Assembly: GCF_001552075.1 (NCBI RefSeq) | Contig: NZ_BCQM01000008.1 | Span: 62,001-126,000, forward strand | Source: Arthrobacter luteolus NBRC 107841 | GTDB lineage: Bacteria; Actinomycetota; Actinomycetes; Actinomycetales; Micrococcaceae | Direction of reading: 5' to 3' | Length of the DNA: 64,000 bases | In this document: piece by piece, positions 1 through 8,658 of the stretch | Numbering within the stretch: the stretch's first letter is position 1 | Layout of the letters: each line of letters starts with the position of its first letter | The notes under the pieces: model-generated | What the model saw: the letters and a program-made list of their open reading frames with translations, nothing else | Told to the model about the DNA's origin: nothing | Databases searched by the model: none | Made by a program: the position numbers and the translations under genes

Positions 1-1
1 C

Positions 2-655
2 GCCGTCGTTCATTACCGTTCCGTAGTTGCGGTTGACGACGACGTTCCGCCGGCAGTTGCCGCCCTGCTGGGCTGCGCGGTGCTCACCGGGGGAGGGGCA
101 GTGCTCAACGTTGCCCGTCCGGGGCCAGGCGATGACGTTGCCGTCGTTGGACTGGGTGGAGTGGGGATGGCGGCCCTGCTGGCGGCACGGTCGCTGGAGG
201 TGCGCAGCGTGGTGGGCATTGACGCGCTGGAGGAGAAGCTGAAGCGGGCCCTTGACCTGGGTGCGGACGCTGCCTATTCCCCGGAGCAGGCGCTCGAGGC
301 CGGAATCCGGCCGCACCTGGTGGTCGAGGCGGCCGGGCATCCCCGGGCCTTTGAAACCGCCGTCCAACTCACCGCGCCGGGCGGAACCACTGTCACTGTT
401 GGGTTGCCGGCGCCGGACCAGCGGGCCGAAATCGCGCCGCTCACGCTCACCGCGGAAGCCCGGACGATCATCGGCAGCTATCTGGGATCGGCGGTGCCCG
501 TGCGGGACATTCCGGTTTACGCGGAGCTGTGGCGGCAGGGAAAGCTGCCGGTCCAGGAGTTGGTCTCCGCCGAAGTGGGGCTTCAGGACATTAACCAGGC
601 GATGGATACCCTGGCGGACGGACGGGCCGTCCGCCAGGTAATCCTGTTCGACTGA
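2..655 (+). CDS. Zinc-type alcohol dehydrogenase (MDR family), C-terminal part
   Basis: The reading frame is open from the first bases, so the gene starts upstream of the window. What remains is the NAD-binding Rossmann half and the C-terminal fold of a medium-chain dehydrogenase. The nucleotide-binding motif GLGGVGMAAL is clear, followed by a segment with an acidic residue (VVGID) where the cofactor ribose is normally bound, and by VVEAAGHPRAFETA and PGGTTVTVG, as in class III-like alcohol dehydrogenases. The N-terminal catalytic zinc ligands lie outside the window, so the substrate cannot be judged. It converges on aceB, with 17 bases between the two stop codons. Confidence 0.85.
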   Translation, partial: AVVHYRSVVAVDDDVPPAVAALLGCAVLTGGGAVLNVARPGPGDDVAVVGLGGVGMAALLAARSLEVRSVVGIDALEEKLKRALDLGADAAYSPEQALEAGIRPHLVVEAAGHPRAFETAVQLTAPGGTTVTVGLPAPDQRAEIAPLTLTAEARTIIGSYLGSAVPVRDIPVYAELWRQGKLPVQELVSAEVGLQDINQAMDTLADGRAVRQVILFD

Positions 656-672
656 GGAATTCGACTAAGGAA

Positions 673-2271
673 CTAGTCCACCAGCTCGTAGGCGGGAAGG
701 GTGAGGAAGTCCGGGTAGTCCGGGGCGAGGCTGATCCGGCCAATCAGTTCGCTGGCCGGGGCGTAGAAGCGGTTGAATTTCTCCTCATCCACTTCAGAGC
801 GCAGCCGCTCGGTTTCCTCCGCCAGGAGCCGCGTGACCAGTTCCTCGGTCACGGTTTCCCCGGTGTCTTCGAGCACCACGCCGTTGCGGACCTGCTGCCA
901 GACCTGGGAGCGGGAGATTTCCGCTGTGGCGGCGTCTTCCATGAGGTTGTGGATCGCCACTGCGCCATTGCCCGAAAGCCAGACCGCGGTGTAGGCGACG
1001 GCGACGTACAGGTTGGAGCGCAGCCCGGCTTCGGTGATGGAGCCCTGGGCGGTGGTGACGTTGAGCAGGTCCTTCGCGGTGACGGAGACGTCCTCCCGAA
1101 GCCGGTCCACCTGGTTCGGCTTGTCGCCGAGGATGGAATCGAAGACCTCACGGCAGGTGGCGACCATGTCCGGGTGGGCAACCCAGGAGCCGTCGAAGCC
1201 GTCGTTGGCTTCCCGGGTCTTGTCCGCAGTGACCTTCTCGAACGCCTTCGCCGTGATTTCCGGTTCGCGGCGGTTCGGGATGAACGCGGCCATCCCGCCC
1301 ATGGCGAAGGCTCCGCGCCGGTGGCAGGTCTTGACCAGCAGTTCGGTGTAGGCGCGCATAAACGGTGCGGTCATGGCGACGTCGGCCCGGTCCGGCAGCA
1401 GGAAGTCCTTGCCGGCGTCCCGGAAGACCTTGATGATGCTGAAAAGGTAATCCCAGCGCCCGGCGTTAAGGCCGGAGGCATGGTCCCGCAGTTCGTAGAG
1501 GATTTCCTCCATCTCGAAGGCGGCCGGGATGGTTTCGATGAGGACGGTGGCCCGCACCGAACCCTGCGGGATGCCCACGTAGTCCTGTGCGAACACGAAA
1601 ACGTCGTTCCAGAGCCGGGCTTCCAGATGGCTTTCCATCTTGGGCAGGTAGTAGTAGGGCCCCTGGCCGTTTTCCAGGAGCTGCTTGGCGTTGTGGAAGA
1701 AGTGCAGGCCGAAGTCGACCAGGGCTCCCACGGCCCGTTCGCCGTCGATCAGCACGTGCTTTTCCGGCAGGTGCCAGCCGCGCGGGCGCATCACGACGAC
1801 GGCGAGGGGCGCGTCGGTGCGCAGCGCGTATTCCTTGCCCTCGGGGGAGGTGAAGGACAGCTCACCGCGTGCGGCCTGGTACAGGTTGTACTCCGCGTCC
1901 ACCACGTTGTGCCAGGTGGGAGTGGAAGCATCTTCCAGGTCGGCCAGCCAGACCTTGGCCCCCGAGTTCAGCGCGTTGATTGCCATCTTCGCGGGGGACG
2001 CGGGGCCGGTCATTTCGACCCGGCGGTCCTGGAGTGCGGGCGGTGCGGCGGCGACCTTCCAGTCCCCTTCGCGGACTGCGGCGGTTTCGGGCAGGAAGTC
2101 CAGCGATCCGCCGGCGGCGATGGATTCCCGGCGGGCGGTGCGGGCGGCAAGGAGGTCGTTGCGGGTCGGCGCAAAGCGTCTGTGCAGTTCTTCGACGAAG
2201 GCCAGTGCTTCGGGGGTGAGGATGGTTTCGCCACCCTTGGCAGGGTTCGGATCAGTTACTTCAATGGCCAT
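673..2271 (-). CDS. aceB: Malate synthase A
   Basis: Condenses glyoxylate with acetyl-CoA to malate, the second step of the glyoxylate bypass. At 532 residues it matches the usual length of malate synthase A. Family hallmarks are MRPRGWHL (the arginine that binds glyoxylate), [15 protein letters not shown] with metal-binding glutamate, and [10 protein letters not shown] with the metal-binding aspartate. The start is ATG at 2271. Isocitrate lyase is not next to it, so the two bypass genes are not in one operon here. Its glyoxylate could also come from the purine breakdown genes at 29-33 kb, which is an inference. The 290 bases upstream carry the inverted repeat at 2361-2379 and no gene. Confidence 0.95.
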   Translation of the reverse strand: MAIEVTDPNPAKGGETILTPEALAFVEELHRRFAPTRNDLLAARTARRESIAAGGSLDFLPETAAVREGDWKVAAAPPALQDRRVEMTGPASPAKMAINALNSGAKVWLADLEDASTPTWHNVVDAEYNLYQAARGELSFTSPEGKEYALRTDAPLAVVVMRPRGWHLPEKHVLIDGERAVGALVDFGLHFFHNAKQLLENGQGPYYYLPKMESHLEARLWNDVFVFAQDYVGIPQGSVRATVLIETIPAAFEMEEILYELRDHASGLNAGRWDYLFSIIKVFRDAGKDFLLPDRADVAMTAPFMRAYTELLVKTCHRRGAFAMGGMAAFIPNRREPEITAKAFEKVTADKTREANDGFDGSWVAHPDMVATCREVFDSILGDKPNQVDRLREDVSVTAKDLLNVTTAQGSITEAGLRSNLYVAVAYTAVWLSGNGAVAIHNLMEDAATAEISRSQVWQQVRNGVVLEDTGETVTEELVTRLLAEETERLRSEVDEEKFNRFYAPASELIGRISLAPDYPDFLTLPAYELVD

Positions 2272-2360
2272 GGCCTAACTCCCTCTTGCAGGTCTGCTTC
2301 GTCGCGCTGGTCCGCCAGTTAATGTAACCGAGGACTTCAATGAAAAATGAAAAAGTTCTT

Positions 2361-2379
2361 CCGTATCGTGATAATACGG
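2361..2379. promoter_or_regulatory. Inverted repeat upstream of aceB, candidate operator
   Basis: CCGTATCGTGATAATACGG has perfect 6-base arms (CCGTAT/ATACGG) around 7 bases and lies about 90 bases before the aceB start, in an AT-rich patch. The 19-base geometry fits a dimeric regulator. I cannot assign a family. Confidence 0.4.
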
Positions 2380-2561
2380 TGCCGGGTGAGGGAATAGCAA
2401 GGGTCTCTGGTGTGCTTTCGGGAGATCCGTGCTTGGGAGAACACTGGCACGGCTGGGAGCCACGCGTGGCCGTCCTGGCCCGACAATGACAGGCGAGAAT
2501 CGTGCGGCGTCCGGAGGGAAAACTGCGCCAAGACGGCCGGTACGTCCCAAACCGGAGGGAG

Positions 2562-2972
2562 TTAGGTTTCGCCGGCACGCTCAATCGCCAGCACGGTGAC
2601 GTTCACCGGACCCGCGGCAACACCGGTGGCGCGCAGGGCCTGGGCCACCCGGTCCTGCACGTTGGCCGCGACGTCGAGCGCGTTGTAGGCAGCGTCGGTG
2701 GCGAGGTCCACCTCGATCGTTGCCGTGCCGCCATGGATCACAGCGACGACGCCGTCCCGCAGGTTTGGGGCATCCGGGTCTTCGGGGCGGCGCGCAGCCC
2801 AGCCCGCCGTCGTACGCCAGGACCGTGCGGCACCCGTCCGCAGGCGGGAGAGGACATGGCTGCGGGCTGTAGCCAGCCGCAGCACCCCCGGTGTCTCACG
2901 CGCCGCACGTGCGGCGATGCCTGCCACCAGGGCACTGTCCACCAGCTGGCCGCGGAGGGGCTTGTCGGACAT
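2562..2972 (-). CDS. Asp23/Gls24-type envelope stress protein, divergent paralogue
   Basis: A 136-residue protein related to the Asp23 family. It has the characteristic alternating pattern: ALVAGIAARAARETPGVLRL near the N terminus, a central strand DGVVAVIHGGTATIEVDLAT, and a C-terminal PVNVTVLAIE. I start it at the ATG at 2972 because GGAAAGG sits about 8 bases upstream; a longer frame to 3017 lacks a ribosome binding site. It is transcribed away from the other five genes of the locus across a 280-base gap and probably shares their stress control. Asp23 proteins are soluble and attach to the membrane through AmaP. Role here is inferred from family and context. Confidence 0.7.
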   Translation of the reverse strand: MSDKPLRGQLVDSALVAGIAARAARETPGVLRLATARSHVLSRLRTGAARSWRTTAGWAARRPEDPDAPNLRDGVVAVIHGGTATIEVDLATDAAYNALDVAANVQDRVAQALRATGVAAGPVNVTVLAIERAGET

Positions 2973-3252
2973 GGTCCCCGCCTTTCCAAGTACGGCCCCG
3001 GTTCCCAGCCGCTTCACCCCGCAGTGTTGCAGCGCGGTGTTTCAGCCGGGTGTTTCTGCAGAGGCCCCCGGATGCTGCCGGTCCTGCAAATATCCCACCC
3101 GCACGGCAGCAGCGGAACCTCCTCCGTGGAATGGGAATATCCGGGGTCAAAGGCCCGAATAGTTCCGCCGGGAGTGACGGTACGGGCTTTCGGCCGTCTT
3201 AATGGAGATAGGCGATCCGGCCCGGATCCCGATCGAGCAGGAGATGAGTGTC

Positions 3253-3780
3253 ATGGCAGAAACCGCCAGAAACCCTGGACCATCATCCGCCCCGACCGCA
3301 GAAGCGGTGTCCGGTGAACGCACCGGCAGCGAACACGAGATTGAACAGCAGCGGCGCTCGGGGCCGCTCCACACGCCCAGGGGAGATACAACAATCGAAG
3401 AAACCGTGGTGCAGAAACTGGCCGGCATGGCCACCCGGGAAGTTCCCGGAGTCTACGCCATGGGTAACGCGGCCCGGCGGGCTTTCAGCGCCGTCACTGA
3501 CCGGATCCCCGGTTCACAAACCAACGTCAGCAACGGCGTCACTGTGGAAAAGGGCGAACGGCAGGCGGCTATCGACGTGAGCATCGTCGTCGAGTACGGC
3601 TACTCAATCGTGGAAGTCAGCCAGGGTATCCGCCGGAACGTCATCCGCTCAGTGGAGAACGCTACCGGCCTGGAAGTGCTGGAAGTGAACGTCAACGTCA
3701 CCGATGTGCAGCTGCCCGGAGATTCCAGTGACGACGGAGACGACGGCGGCAAGAAGGCGCCCTCGAACCGTTTGGAGTAG
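3253..3780 (+). CDS. Asp23/Gls24 family envelope stress response protein
   Basis: The main Asp23 protein of the locus, 175 residues. Residues about 35-160 carry the domain: TIEETVVQKLAGMATREVPGVY, then GVTVEKGERQAAIDVSIVVEYG and a C-terminal strand VLEVNVNVTDV. The N terminus is polar and disordered-looking, and the tail is acidic (DSSDDGDDGG). ATG codons occur at 3202, 3244 and 3253. The last is preceded by AGGAG at the right distance and is chosen. It heads a five-gene run to 5661 with overlaps or short gaps. In firmicutes Asp23 lies under the membrane and its loss induces the cell-wall stress response; the actinobacterial role is less defined. Confidence 0.9.
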   Translation: MAETARNPGPSSAPTAEAVSGERTGSEHEIEQQRRSGPLHTPRGDTTIEETVVQKLAGMATREVPGVYAMGNAARRAFSAVTDRIPGSQTNVSNGVTVEKGERQAAIDVSIVVEYGYSIVEVSQGIRRNVIRSVENATGLEVLEVNVNVTDVQLPGDSSDDGDDGGKKAPSNRLE

Positions 3781-3836
3781 CGGGTATCCGCCCGGTGCAC
3801 TGCGGCGGATTCAACTAGGGAACTAAGGAGAACACC

Positions 3837-4016
3837 ATGTCTGCAACAAGATGGTGCCTGGCTGTTGGTCTGGTTCTGGGGATCGTGCTGGCCTTCGGTG
3901 GGTGGTTCGCCTTTTTGGTCACCCTCCTCTTCGGCCTGATCGGCCTGCTGGTGGGGCTCACGGCTGACGGCAAGCTCGACATGGCCGGGTTGTTTGGCCG
4001 GGCCTCGAGCCGATGA
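3837..4016 (+). CDS. Small two-helix membrane protein of the Asp23 locus (DUF2273-like)
   Basis: A 59-residue protein, ATG at 3837 with AAGGAG 8 bases upstream, ending in TGA at 4014-4016. It is almost entirely hydrophobic: two membrane segments (about residues 7-22 and 25-42, rich in Gly/Leu/Val) followed by a short polar tail. Small DUF2273-type membrane proteins commonly sit between Asp23 genes, and the size and position fit. The stop overlaps the ATG of the next gene (ATGA), which suggests translational coupling. Family membership is inferred from position and topology rather than a clear motif. Confidence 0.75.
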   Translation: MSATRWCLAVGLVLGIVLAFGGWFAFLVTLLFGLIGLLVGLTADGKLDMAGLFGRASSR

Positions 4017-4417
4017 CCACCACGGAGGTGCCCGCTGCCGGCCGCTCCCGCCGTGACGTGGGCAGCCGGGGCAGCACATCCATGTCCAAGAAGGTCCTGG
4101 AAAAGATCGCCAGCCAGGTGGCCCGGGATGAGACGCAAGCAGGCGGAACCTCCGGCGGTTTCCTCGGCATCGGCTCGCGGGTGGACTTCACGGCCCGCCC
4201 GGATGCCGACGTCGAACTGGCCGGGAACATCGCCAGCCTCAAGGTGACGGTGGGGCTTCCGTACCCGCTGCCGCTGCGCCGGGCAACGGACCAGCTGCGC
4301 CAGCGGATCGCAGAACGGGTCACGGACCTCACCGGGGTGCAGGTGCGGCAGGTGGACATCACCGTCGCCTGGCTGCGGCCGAAGGCCCTCACCTCCGGCC
4401 GAAGGCAGCTGCTGTGA
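4013..4417 (+). CDS. Second Asp23/Gls24-like protein
   Basis: A 134-residue paralogue. After a basic, Ser/Gly-rich N terminus of about 25 residues comes an Asp23-like segment: KKVLEKIASQVARDE, a strand pair ASLKVTVGLPYPLPLRRAT, helix QLRQRIAERVTDLTG and the closing strand VRQVDITVAWL. Helix followed by a terminal V-x-V-x-V strand is the same arrangement as in the paralogues at 2562 and 3253. It overlaps its upstream neighbour by 4 bases and its downstream neighbour by 4, so it is surely cotranslated. Three Asp23 relatives in one locus may form mixed assemblies under the membrane; this is inference. Confidence 0.75.
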   Translation: MTTTEVPAAGRSRRDVGSRGSTSMSKKVLEKIASQVARDETQAGGTSGGFLGIGSRVDFTARPDADVELAGNIASLKVTVGLPYPLPLRRATDQLRQRIAERVTDLTGVQVRQVDITVAWLRPKALTSGRRQLL

Positions 4418-5004
4418 GCCGGCCGGGCGCGCCTCCGGTGGCGCTGCGCCAGCGTCCGAGCAGATCGGTTCCGGCAACCATTTGTGCCGCCGTGCTCCTT
4501 GCCCTGGGAATCGTGCTGGTTTGGGTGGCCCTGGTCCGCCTGACCTCCGGGTCCTGGCCGGAGGCATTTATTGCTCCGTTCACCTGGGTTGCGGGGGTGA
4601 GCTGGAACGATCCCGCCGTCTGGACCATCGGCGCCGCCGTGGCCGCGGCCGGGCTGATTCTGCTGCTGGCCGGCATCCTTCCCGGCCGGTTCCGCGACCT
4701 TGGCGTACGTCTCCCTGCTGCTGATGAAGCTGATTCGGAAGCAGCAGTGGAAGGTGACGCCTCAGTGGTGATGTCCAGCCGGGCCGTGGCGCAGCTTGCC
4801 GCGGCAACCTGCGAACACATCGACGGCGTCTCTTCCGCATCAGCGACGGCAACGGACCGGGAAGTGCGGGTGTCAGTTAACACGGCCCTGCATGACACCA
4901 GGGACCTCCACCGCTGGGTGGGCGACGGCGTCCGGTCACGGCTGGTTGCCTCGGGCCTGGACCCGGCACCCCGCGTCAAGGTATTCATCCGCTCCCGGGA
5001 CTGA
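4414..5004 (+). CDS. DUF6286-type membrane protein of the Asp23 locus
   Basis: A 196-residue protein starting at GTG 4414, overlapping the previous stop. Two predicted membrane segments (about residues 20-40 and 68-88) flank a loop, followed by a C-terminal soluble domain with VMSSRAVAQLAAATCEHIDGV and a final strand VKVFIRSRD that resembles the Asp23/AmaP fold. Proteins of this layout accompany AmaP in actinobacterial Asp23 loci. It probably provides another membrane anchor for the soluble Asp23 proteins. The DUF number is from memory of similar loci and should be confirmed. Confidence 0.65.
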   Translation: MSRPGAPPVALRQRPSRSVPATICAAVLLALGIVLVWVALVRLTSGSWPEAFIAPFTWVAGVSWNDPAVWTIGAAVAAAGLILLLAGILPGRFRDLGVRLPAADEADSEAAVEGDASVVMSSRAVAQLAAATCEHIDGVSSASATATDREVRVSVNTALHDTRDLHRWVGDGVRSRLVASGLDPAPRVKVFIRSRD

Positions 5005-5037
5005 CCCGGGACCGGCCAGGAACGGAAAGGACGCGCC

Positions 5038-5661
5038 ATGCGACACCATGCGGGGGCGATGAACCGGACGTGGCTGATCATCATCGGCGTGCTGCTTCTG
5101 GCCGCTGGAATCTTCGCACTGCTGGTTTCCGCGGGATTCCTGAACCAGGTCACCGGGGGAGCGGTCTCCGGCGCCCAGTCACCGGTGCTGCAGCAGGACC
5201 CCGATACCCTGCTGGCACCGGACTGGGTGGCTCCCGCCGTACTGATTGGCGGGCTGATCCTTGGAATCCTGGGCCTGTGGTGGATCCTCGCCGAAATCCC
5301 CCGCCGGCGCGAAGCTGCGGGCTACCGGCTGCAGGAGGACCCGGCCCGCGGCATCACCCGATGCGACCCCGGGGTGCTGGCCGCCGCCGTCGAGTACGAC
5401 GTCAACCGGATGCCCGGCGTCGTCAATTCCTCCGCGCTGCTTCGGGGCACGGCCGGGGCACCGGACCTCGCCCTGCGCGTCACGGTCAATGAGCGCGCGG
5501 ATATCCAGGAATCCCTGCGCCGGATCCGCTCGGAGGTCCTGCCCAACCTCAGTCTTGCGTTAGAGGCCCCGCTGCACTCCGTGGGCATCCAGCTGGACGT
5601 CAGCGGCAAGCCGGCCCAGCTGGGCAGCACCGTCGGATCGACCGGAACGGTGGTCTACTGA
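5038..5661 (+). CDS. amaP: Alkaline shock response membrane anchor protein AmaP
   Basis: A 207-residue protein with two membrane helices (about residues 10-30 and 61-83) and a C-terminal cytoplasmic domain of about 110 residues with Asp23-like strand pattern (PDLALRVTVNERADIQESLRRI). AmaP anchors Asp23 to the cytoplasmic membrane. ATG 5038 is preceded by GGAAAGG at 8 bases. It ends the operon. Just after the stop, TCTACTGAACAA occurs twice in 18 bases, the first copy overlapping the last codons, which looks like a small tandem duplication. Confidence 0.75.
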   Translation: MRHHAGAMNRTWLIIIGVLLLAAGIFALLVSAGFLNQVTGGAVSGAQSPVLQQDPDTLLAPDWVAPAVLIGGLILGILGLWWILAEIPRRREAAGYRLQEDPARGITRCDPGVLAAAVEYDVNRMPGVVNSSALLRGTAGAPDLALRVTVNERADIQESLRRIRSEVLPNLSLALEAPLHSVGIQLDVSGKPAQLGSTVGSTGTVVY

Positions 5662-5827
5662 ACAAGTCATCTACTGAACAAACAGTGGTCCAGCGAGCAG
5701 GGGCGAGTCCAAATCGTTACTCGGACAGGTGCCCGGATTCTGCCTGATCAGGTGTTGCCCGCGGGACTGAGACGGTAGCGTGACCGGCACTTCGGCAAAA
5801 AACCTGCTCACGAACGGGTCCACGACG

Positions 5828-6661
5828 ATGGTGCAGCACTACAAAGAAGCGCTTCCTCCCAACGACTACCCGATCTGCGTCACCTGCGGCACGCAGTACT
5901 CGGAACCGCGCGCCACCTGTCCGGTGTGCCTGGACGAACGTCAGTACGTGCCGCTGTCCGGCCAGGCCTGGACCACGCTTTCCAGACTCCGCTCAGGAGC
6001 CCGGCGGGCCAGCGTGCACCCGCAGGGACCCGGTGTGCTCGGCATCGGCTGCGAACCAAAGTTTGCGATCGGGCAGCGGGCCCTGCTGGTCAAGGCCGCG
6101 GACGGCAATGTGCTGTGGGACTGCGTGCCCTATCTCGACGAGGAACTCATCGACATCGTCAACGCCGAAGGCGGGCTGTCAGCCATCGCCATCAGCCATC
6201 CGCACTACTACTCGACCATGGTGGACTGGGCCCGTGAATTCGAGGTCCCGGTCTACCTGCACACCGCGGACCGGCAGTGGGTGGGCCGCAGCGACCCGGT
6301 GCTGCAGTTCTGGGACGGAGACCGGCTGGAGCTGGCATCGGGCCTGGTCCTGTACCGCCCGGGCATCCATTTCCCGGGCGGCACAGTCATGCACTGGGAC
6401 GAGGACCCCGACGGCGTGGGCGCCCTCTTCAGCGGCGACATCATCCAGGTCATCCCCGACTTCACGCATGTGGCCTTTATGTACAGCTATCCCAATCTCA
6501 TCCCGGAGCGTCCCGACGTCGTCGAGGCCGCCGCGGAGCTGCTGGCCCCGCTGGCCTACGAGCGGCTGTACGGCGCCTGGTGGGACTTCATCCTGCCGCG
6601 GGCAGCGGACCGGATTGTCCAGGACTCCGCTACCCGCTACCTGAAGTTCACCCGCGGCTAA
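5828..6661 (+). CDS. MBL-fold protein with N-terminal zinc ribbon
   Basis: A 277-residue protein. Residues about 15-35 contain CVTC and CPVC, a small zinc ribbon. The rest is metallo-beta-lactamase-like: ISHPHYYSTM occupies the place of the usual HxHxDH, and GGTVMHW and FSGDIIQV supply the later histidine and aspartate. The Asp-His half of the first motif is replaced by Tyr-Ser, so the standard dinuclear site is incomplete. I prefer ATG 5828 (MVQHYKEAL) to a GTG at 5780; neither has a strong ribosome site. Its last 14 bases overlap the 3' end of the convergent cycA gene. Substrate unknown. Confidence 0.75.
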   Translation: MVQHYKEALPPNDYPICVTCGTQYSEPRATCPVCLDERQYVPLSGQAWTTLSRLRSGARRASVHPQGPGVLGIGCEPKFAIGQRALLVKAADGNVLWDCVPYLDEELIDIVNAEGGLSAIAISHPHYYSTMVDWAREFEVPVYLHTADRQWVGRSDPVLQFWDGDRLELASGLVLYRPGIHFPGGTVMHWDEDPDGVGALFSGDIIQVIPDFTHVAFMYSYPNLIPERPDVVEAAAELLAPLAYERLYGAWWDFILPRAADRIVQDSATRYLKFTRG

Positions 6662-8138
6662 AGGACTCCGCGGCTTCCCGCTCTCCGGCGGCCATCGCTT
6701 GGTATTCGGCCACCCGGGCCTGGTGCAGCGGAGTGCGGCGCAGCACGGCGTAAATACCGCCCAGGAGGGCAAACCAGATGGGTGTGACGAGCAGGGCCAT
6801 CAGGGTGTCCGGCTGCGTCGTCAGGGCCCACACGATGAACACGAAGAAGGCCAGCACCACGTAGACCATGACCCGGCCGCCGGGAAGCTTGAACGTCGAT
6901 TCCGCATGCAGGTGCGGACGGCGGCGCCGGTAGGCGAGGTAGCTGAACAGGATGATGGTCCAGACAAACATGAAGCAGAGCGCGGAGATCGTGGTCACCA
7001 GTGTGAAGGCCGCGCTCACCGACTCGCCCGCGTACAGCAGCACCACGCCGGCGAGCAGGAAGGTGCAGGAGAAGAACAGTGCGTTCTGCGGAACCTTGCG
7101 CCGGGACAGGCGGCTGAAGGGGCGGGGGGCATCGCCGTCGCGCGCCAGGCCGTAGACCATGCGCGAGGTCGAGTAGATGCCGGAGTTCGCCGAGGACGCC
7201 GCGGACGTCAGCACCACGAAGTTCACGACGGCGGCAGCCGTACCCAGCCCGGCGAGGGTGAACATACCCACGAACGGACTTTCGTCCGCGCTGAAATCGG
7301 TCCAGGGGATCACCGACATGAGGATGACCAGGGCGCCTACGTAGAACAGCATGATGCGCAGCGGGATCGAGTTGATCGCCTTGGGCAGGTTCTTGGTCGG
7401 ATCCTTGGTCTCGGCCGCGGCGGTGCCCACCAGTTCGATGCCCACGAAGGCAAAAACGGCGATCTGGAAGCCTGCCACGAAGCCCATGGGACCGGTGGGG
7501 AAGAACCCGCCGTTTTCCCAGAGATTGCCGAAGCTGGCTGTCTCGGCCGGCCCGGACTGGAATCCGGTGAGGATCATCACCAGGCCCACCACGATCAGGG
7601 TCATGATGGCCACGATCTTGATCAGGGCGAACCAGAACTCGGTTTCACCAAACGCCTTCACGGTGGGAAGGTTCAGCGCCAGCAGCAGTGCGATGCAGGC
7701 CAGGGCCGGAATCCAGAGCGGCGCACCGGCCCACCAGTAGGTGACATAGTGGGCGATCGCCACCACATCGGCGATGCCGGTAACCACCCAGCAGAACCAG
7801 TAGGTCCAGCCGGTGAAGAAACCGGCCCACGGGCCCAGCAGGTCAGCGGCGAAATCGCTGAAGGACTTGTACTCCAGGTTGGAGAGCAGCAGCTCGCCCA
7901 TGGCCCGCATCACGAAGTACAGCATGAAGCCGATGATCATGTAGACGAAGATGACCGAGGGGCCCGCAACGGAGATGGTCTTACCGGAGCCCATGAACAG
8001 GCCGGTGCCGATGGCACCGCCGATCGCGAGCAGCTGGATATGGCGGCTGGACAGCGACCGGGAGAGGTCCGGGTCCTTGGAACTGGAAACAGCTGCGGAC
8101 TGCGCACTGCTGGACGGGCGGGTGGAGCTACCTGACAT
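6648..8138 (-). CDS. cycA: D-serine/D-alanine/glycine:proton symporter
   Basis: A 496-residue APC-superfamily permease with 12 predicted membrane helices. Long stretches match the CycA pattern: HIQLLAIGGAIGTGLFMGSG in helix 1, VMRAMGELLLSNLEYKSFSD, GWTYWFCWVVTGIADVV, AVFAFVGIELVGTAAAETKD and LTSAASSANSGIYSTSRM. The start at 8138 follows an AGAAAG site; a frame to 8186 exists but has no support. It is divergent from the glycine riboswitch and gcv genes, which fits a role in supplying glycine and D-amino acids. An inverted repeat at 8194-8209 lies in its leader. Confidence 0.93.
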   Translation of the reverse strand: MSGSSTRPSSSAQSAAVSSSKDPDLSRSLSSRHIQLLAIGGAIGTGLFMGSGKTISVAGPSVIFVYMIIGFMLYFVMRAMGELLLSNLEYKSFSDFAADLLGPWAGFFTGWTYWFCWVVTGIADVVAIAHYVTYWWAGAPLWIPALACIALLLALNLPTVKAFGETEFWFALIKIVAIMTLIVVGLVMILTGFQSGPAETASFGNLWENGGFFPTGPMGFVAGFQIAVFAFVGIELVGTAAAETKDPTKNLPKAINSIPLRIMLFYVGALVILMSVIPWTDFSADESPFVGMFTLAGLGTAAAVVNFVVLTSAASSANSGIYSTSRMVYGLARDGDAPRPFSRLSRRKVPQNALFFSCTFLLAGVVLLYAGESVSAAFTLVTTISALCFMFVWTIILFSYLAYRRRRPHLHAESTFKLPGGRVMVYVVLAFFVFIVWALTTQPDTLMALLVTPIWFALLGGIYAVLRRTPLHQARVAEYQAMAAGEREAAESFSRG

Positions 8139-8193
8139 GGAGTTCTTTCTCGTAGGCACCAATTCGAGGCGCCGCCGCCAAGACACGCTGCGC

Positions 8194-8209
8194 TCACCGT
8201 TACCGGTGA
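8194..8209. promoter_or_regulatory. Inverted repeat upstream of cycA
   Basis: TCACCGTTACCGGTGA has perfect 6-base arms and a 4-base centre, 56 bases before the cycA start. It may be an operator or a hairpin in the cycA leader. The remaining 130 bases up to the gcv promoter include an AT-rich TTTATATA run but no gene. Confidence 0.35.
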
Positions 8210-8342
8210 AGCTTCATGAGATGCGGCGTCACCGCCGATCATTTCAGTTTCGGGAGTGCCTGCGGACATGTCAATTTGGGAGTTTGCGGCGGCTGGTTTA
8301 TATACGGGCGCGCCCGGGTTGGCAAGGGTCCTGCGTCATACC

Positions 8343-8371
8343 TTGAAGGCGCAGGTGCGGCCGACTAGAGT
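8343..8371 (+). promoter_or_regulatory. Sigma-70-type promoter of the gcv genes
   Basis: TTGAAG and TAGAGT are separated by exactly 17 bases. Transcription would begin near 8378, about 30 bases before the riboswitch. Good hexamers, spacing and position make this the likely main promoter. Confidence 0.6.
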
Positions 8372-8409
8372 CAGCTACGCAGCTACAACTGAATATGCCT
8401 TTATCAGCC

Positions 8410-8612
8410 GTGGCGGGAGAGTCCTGCAGCAGCGAACATCCGACGCCGCGGGCGCCGTAGGAGCAAACCCTCCCCGGGAATCTCTCAGGCCCCTGTACCG
8501 CCACAGCGAGGCAACTCTGGAAAGCAGGACCGGATCACTCCGGATCCTCACCGACGGTGCAAGCGGGCCATTCCCGCGGAATCTCTCAGGTCCAATACAG
8601 AGCGGGGAGGAA
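8410..8612 (+). promoter_or_regulatory. Tandem glycine riboswitch upstream of gcvP
   Basis: Two aptamers in series. The first is closed by a perfect 7-base P1 helix (GTGGCGG at 8410-8416 with CCGCCAC at 8498-8504) and holds CGGGAGAG, GCCGTAGGAGCAA and GGGAATCTCTCAGG, the conserved glycine aptamer core. The second starts near 8513 (CAACTCTGGAAAG) and ends with GGAATCTCTCAGG and ACAGAG, with a conserved GACGGTGCAA joining segment. Glycine riboswitches usually turn the cleavage system on when glycine is plentiful. No clear intrinsic terminator follows, so control may act on translation or by another mechanism. Confidence 0.93.
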
Positions 8613-8658
8613 CCAATCGTCTCATCGGCGTACCCTCGCCCGCCTTTTGGAGCCTCCC

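Noticed and set aside
949-2322. Long open frame (457 codons) on the plus strand
   Set aside because: It is antisense to aceB, rich in Gly, His, Val and Gln typical of shadow frames in high-GC DNA, and has no family pattern.
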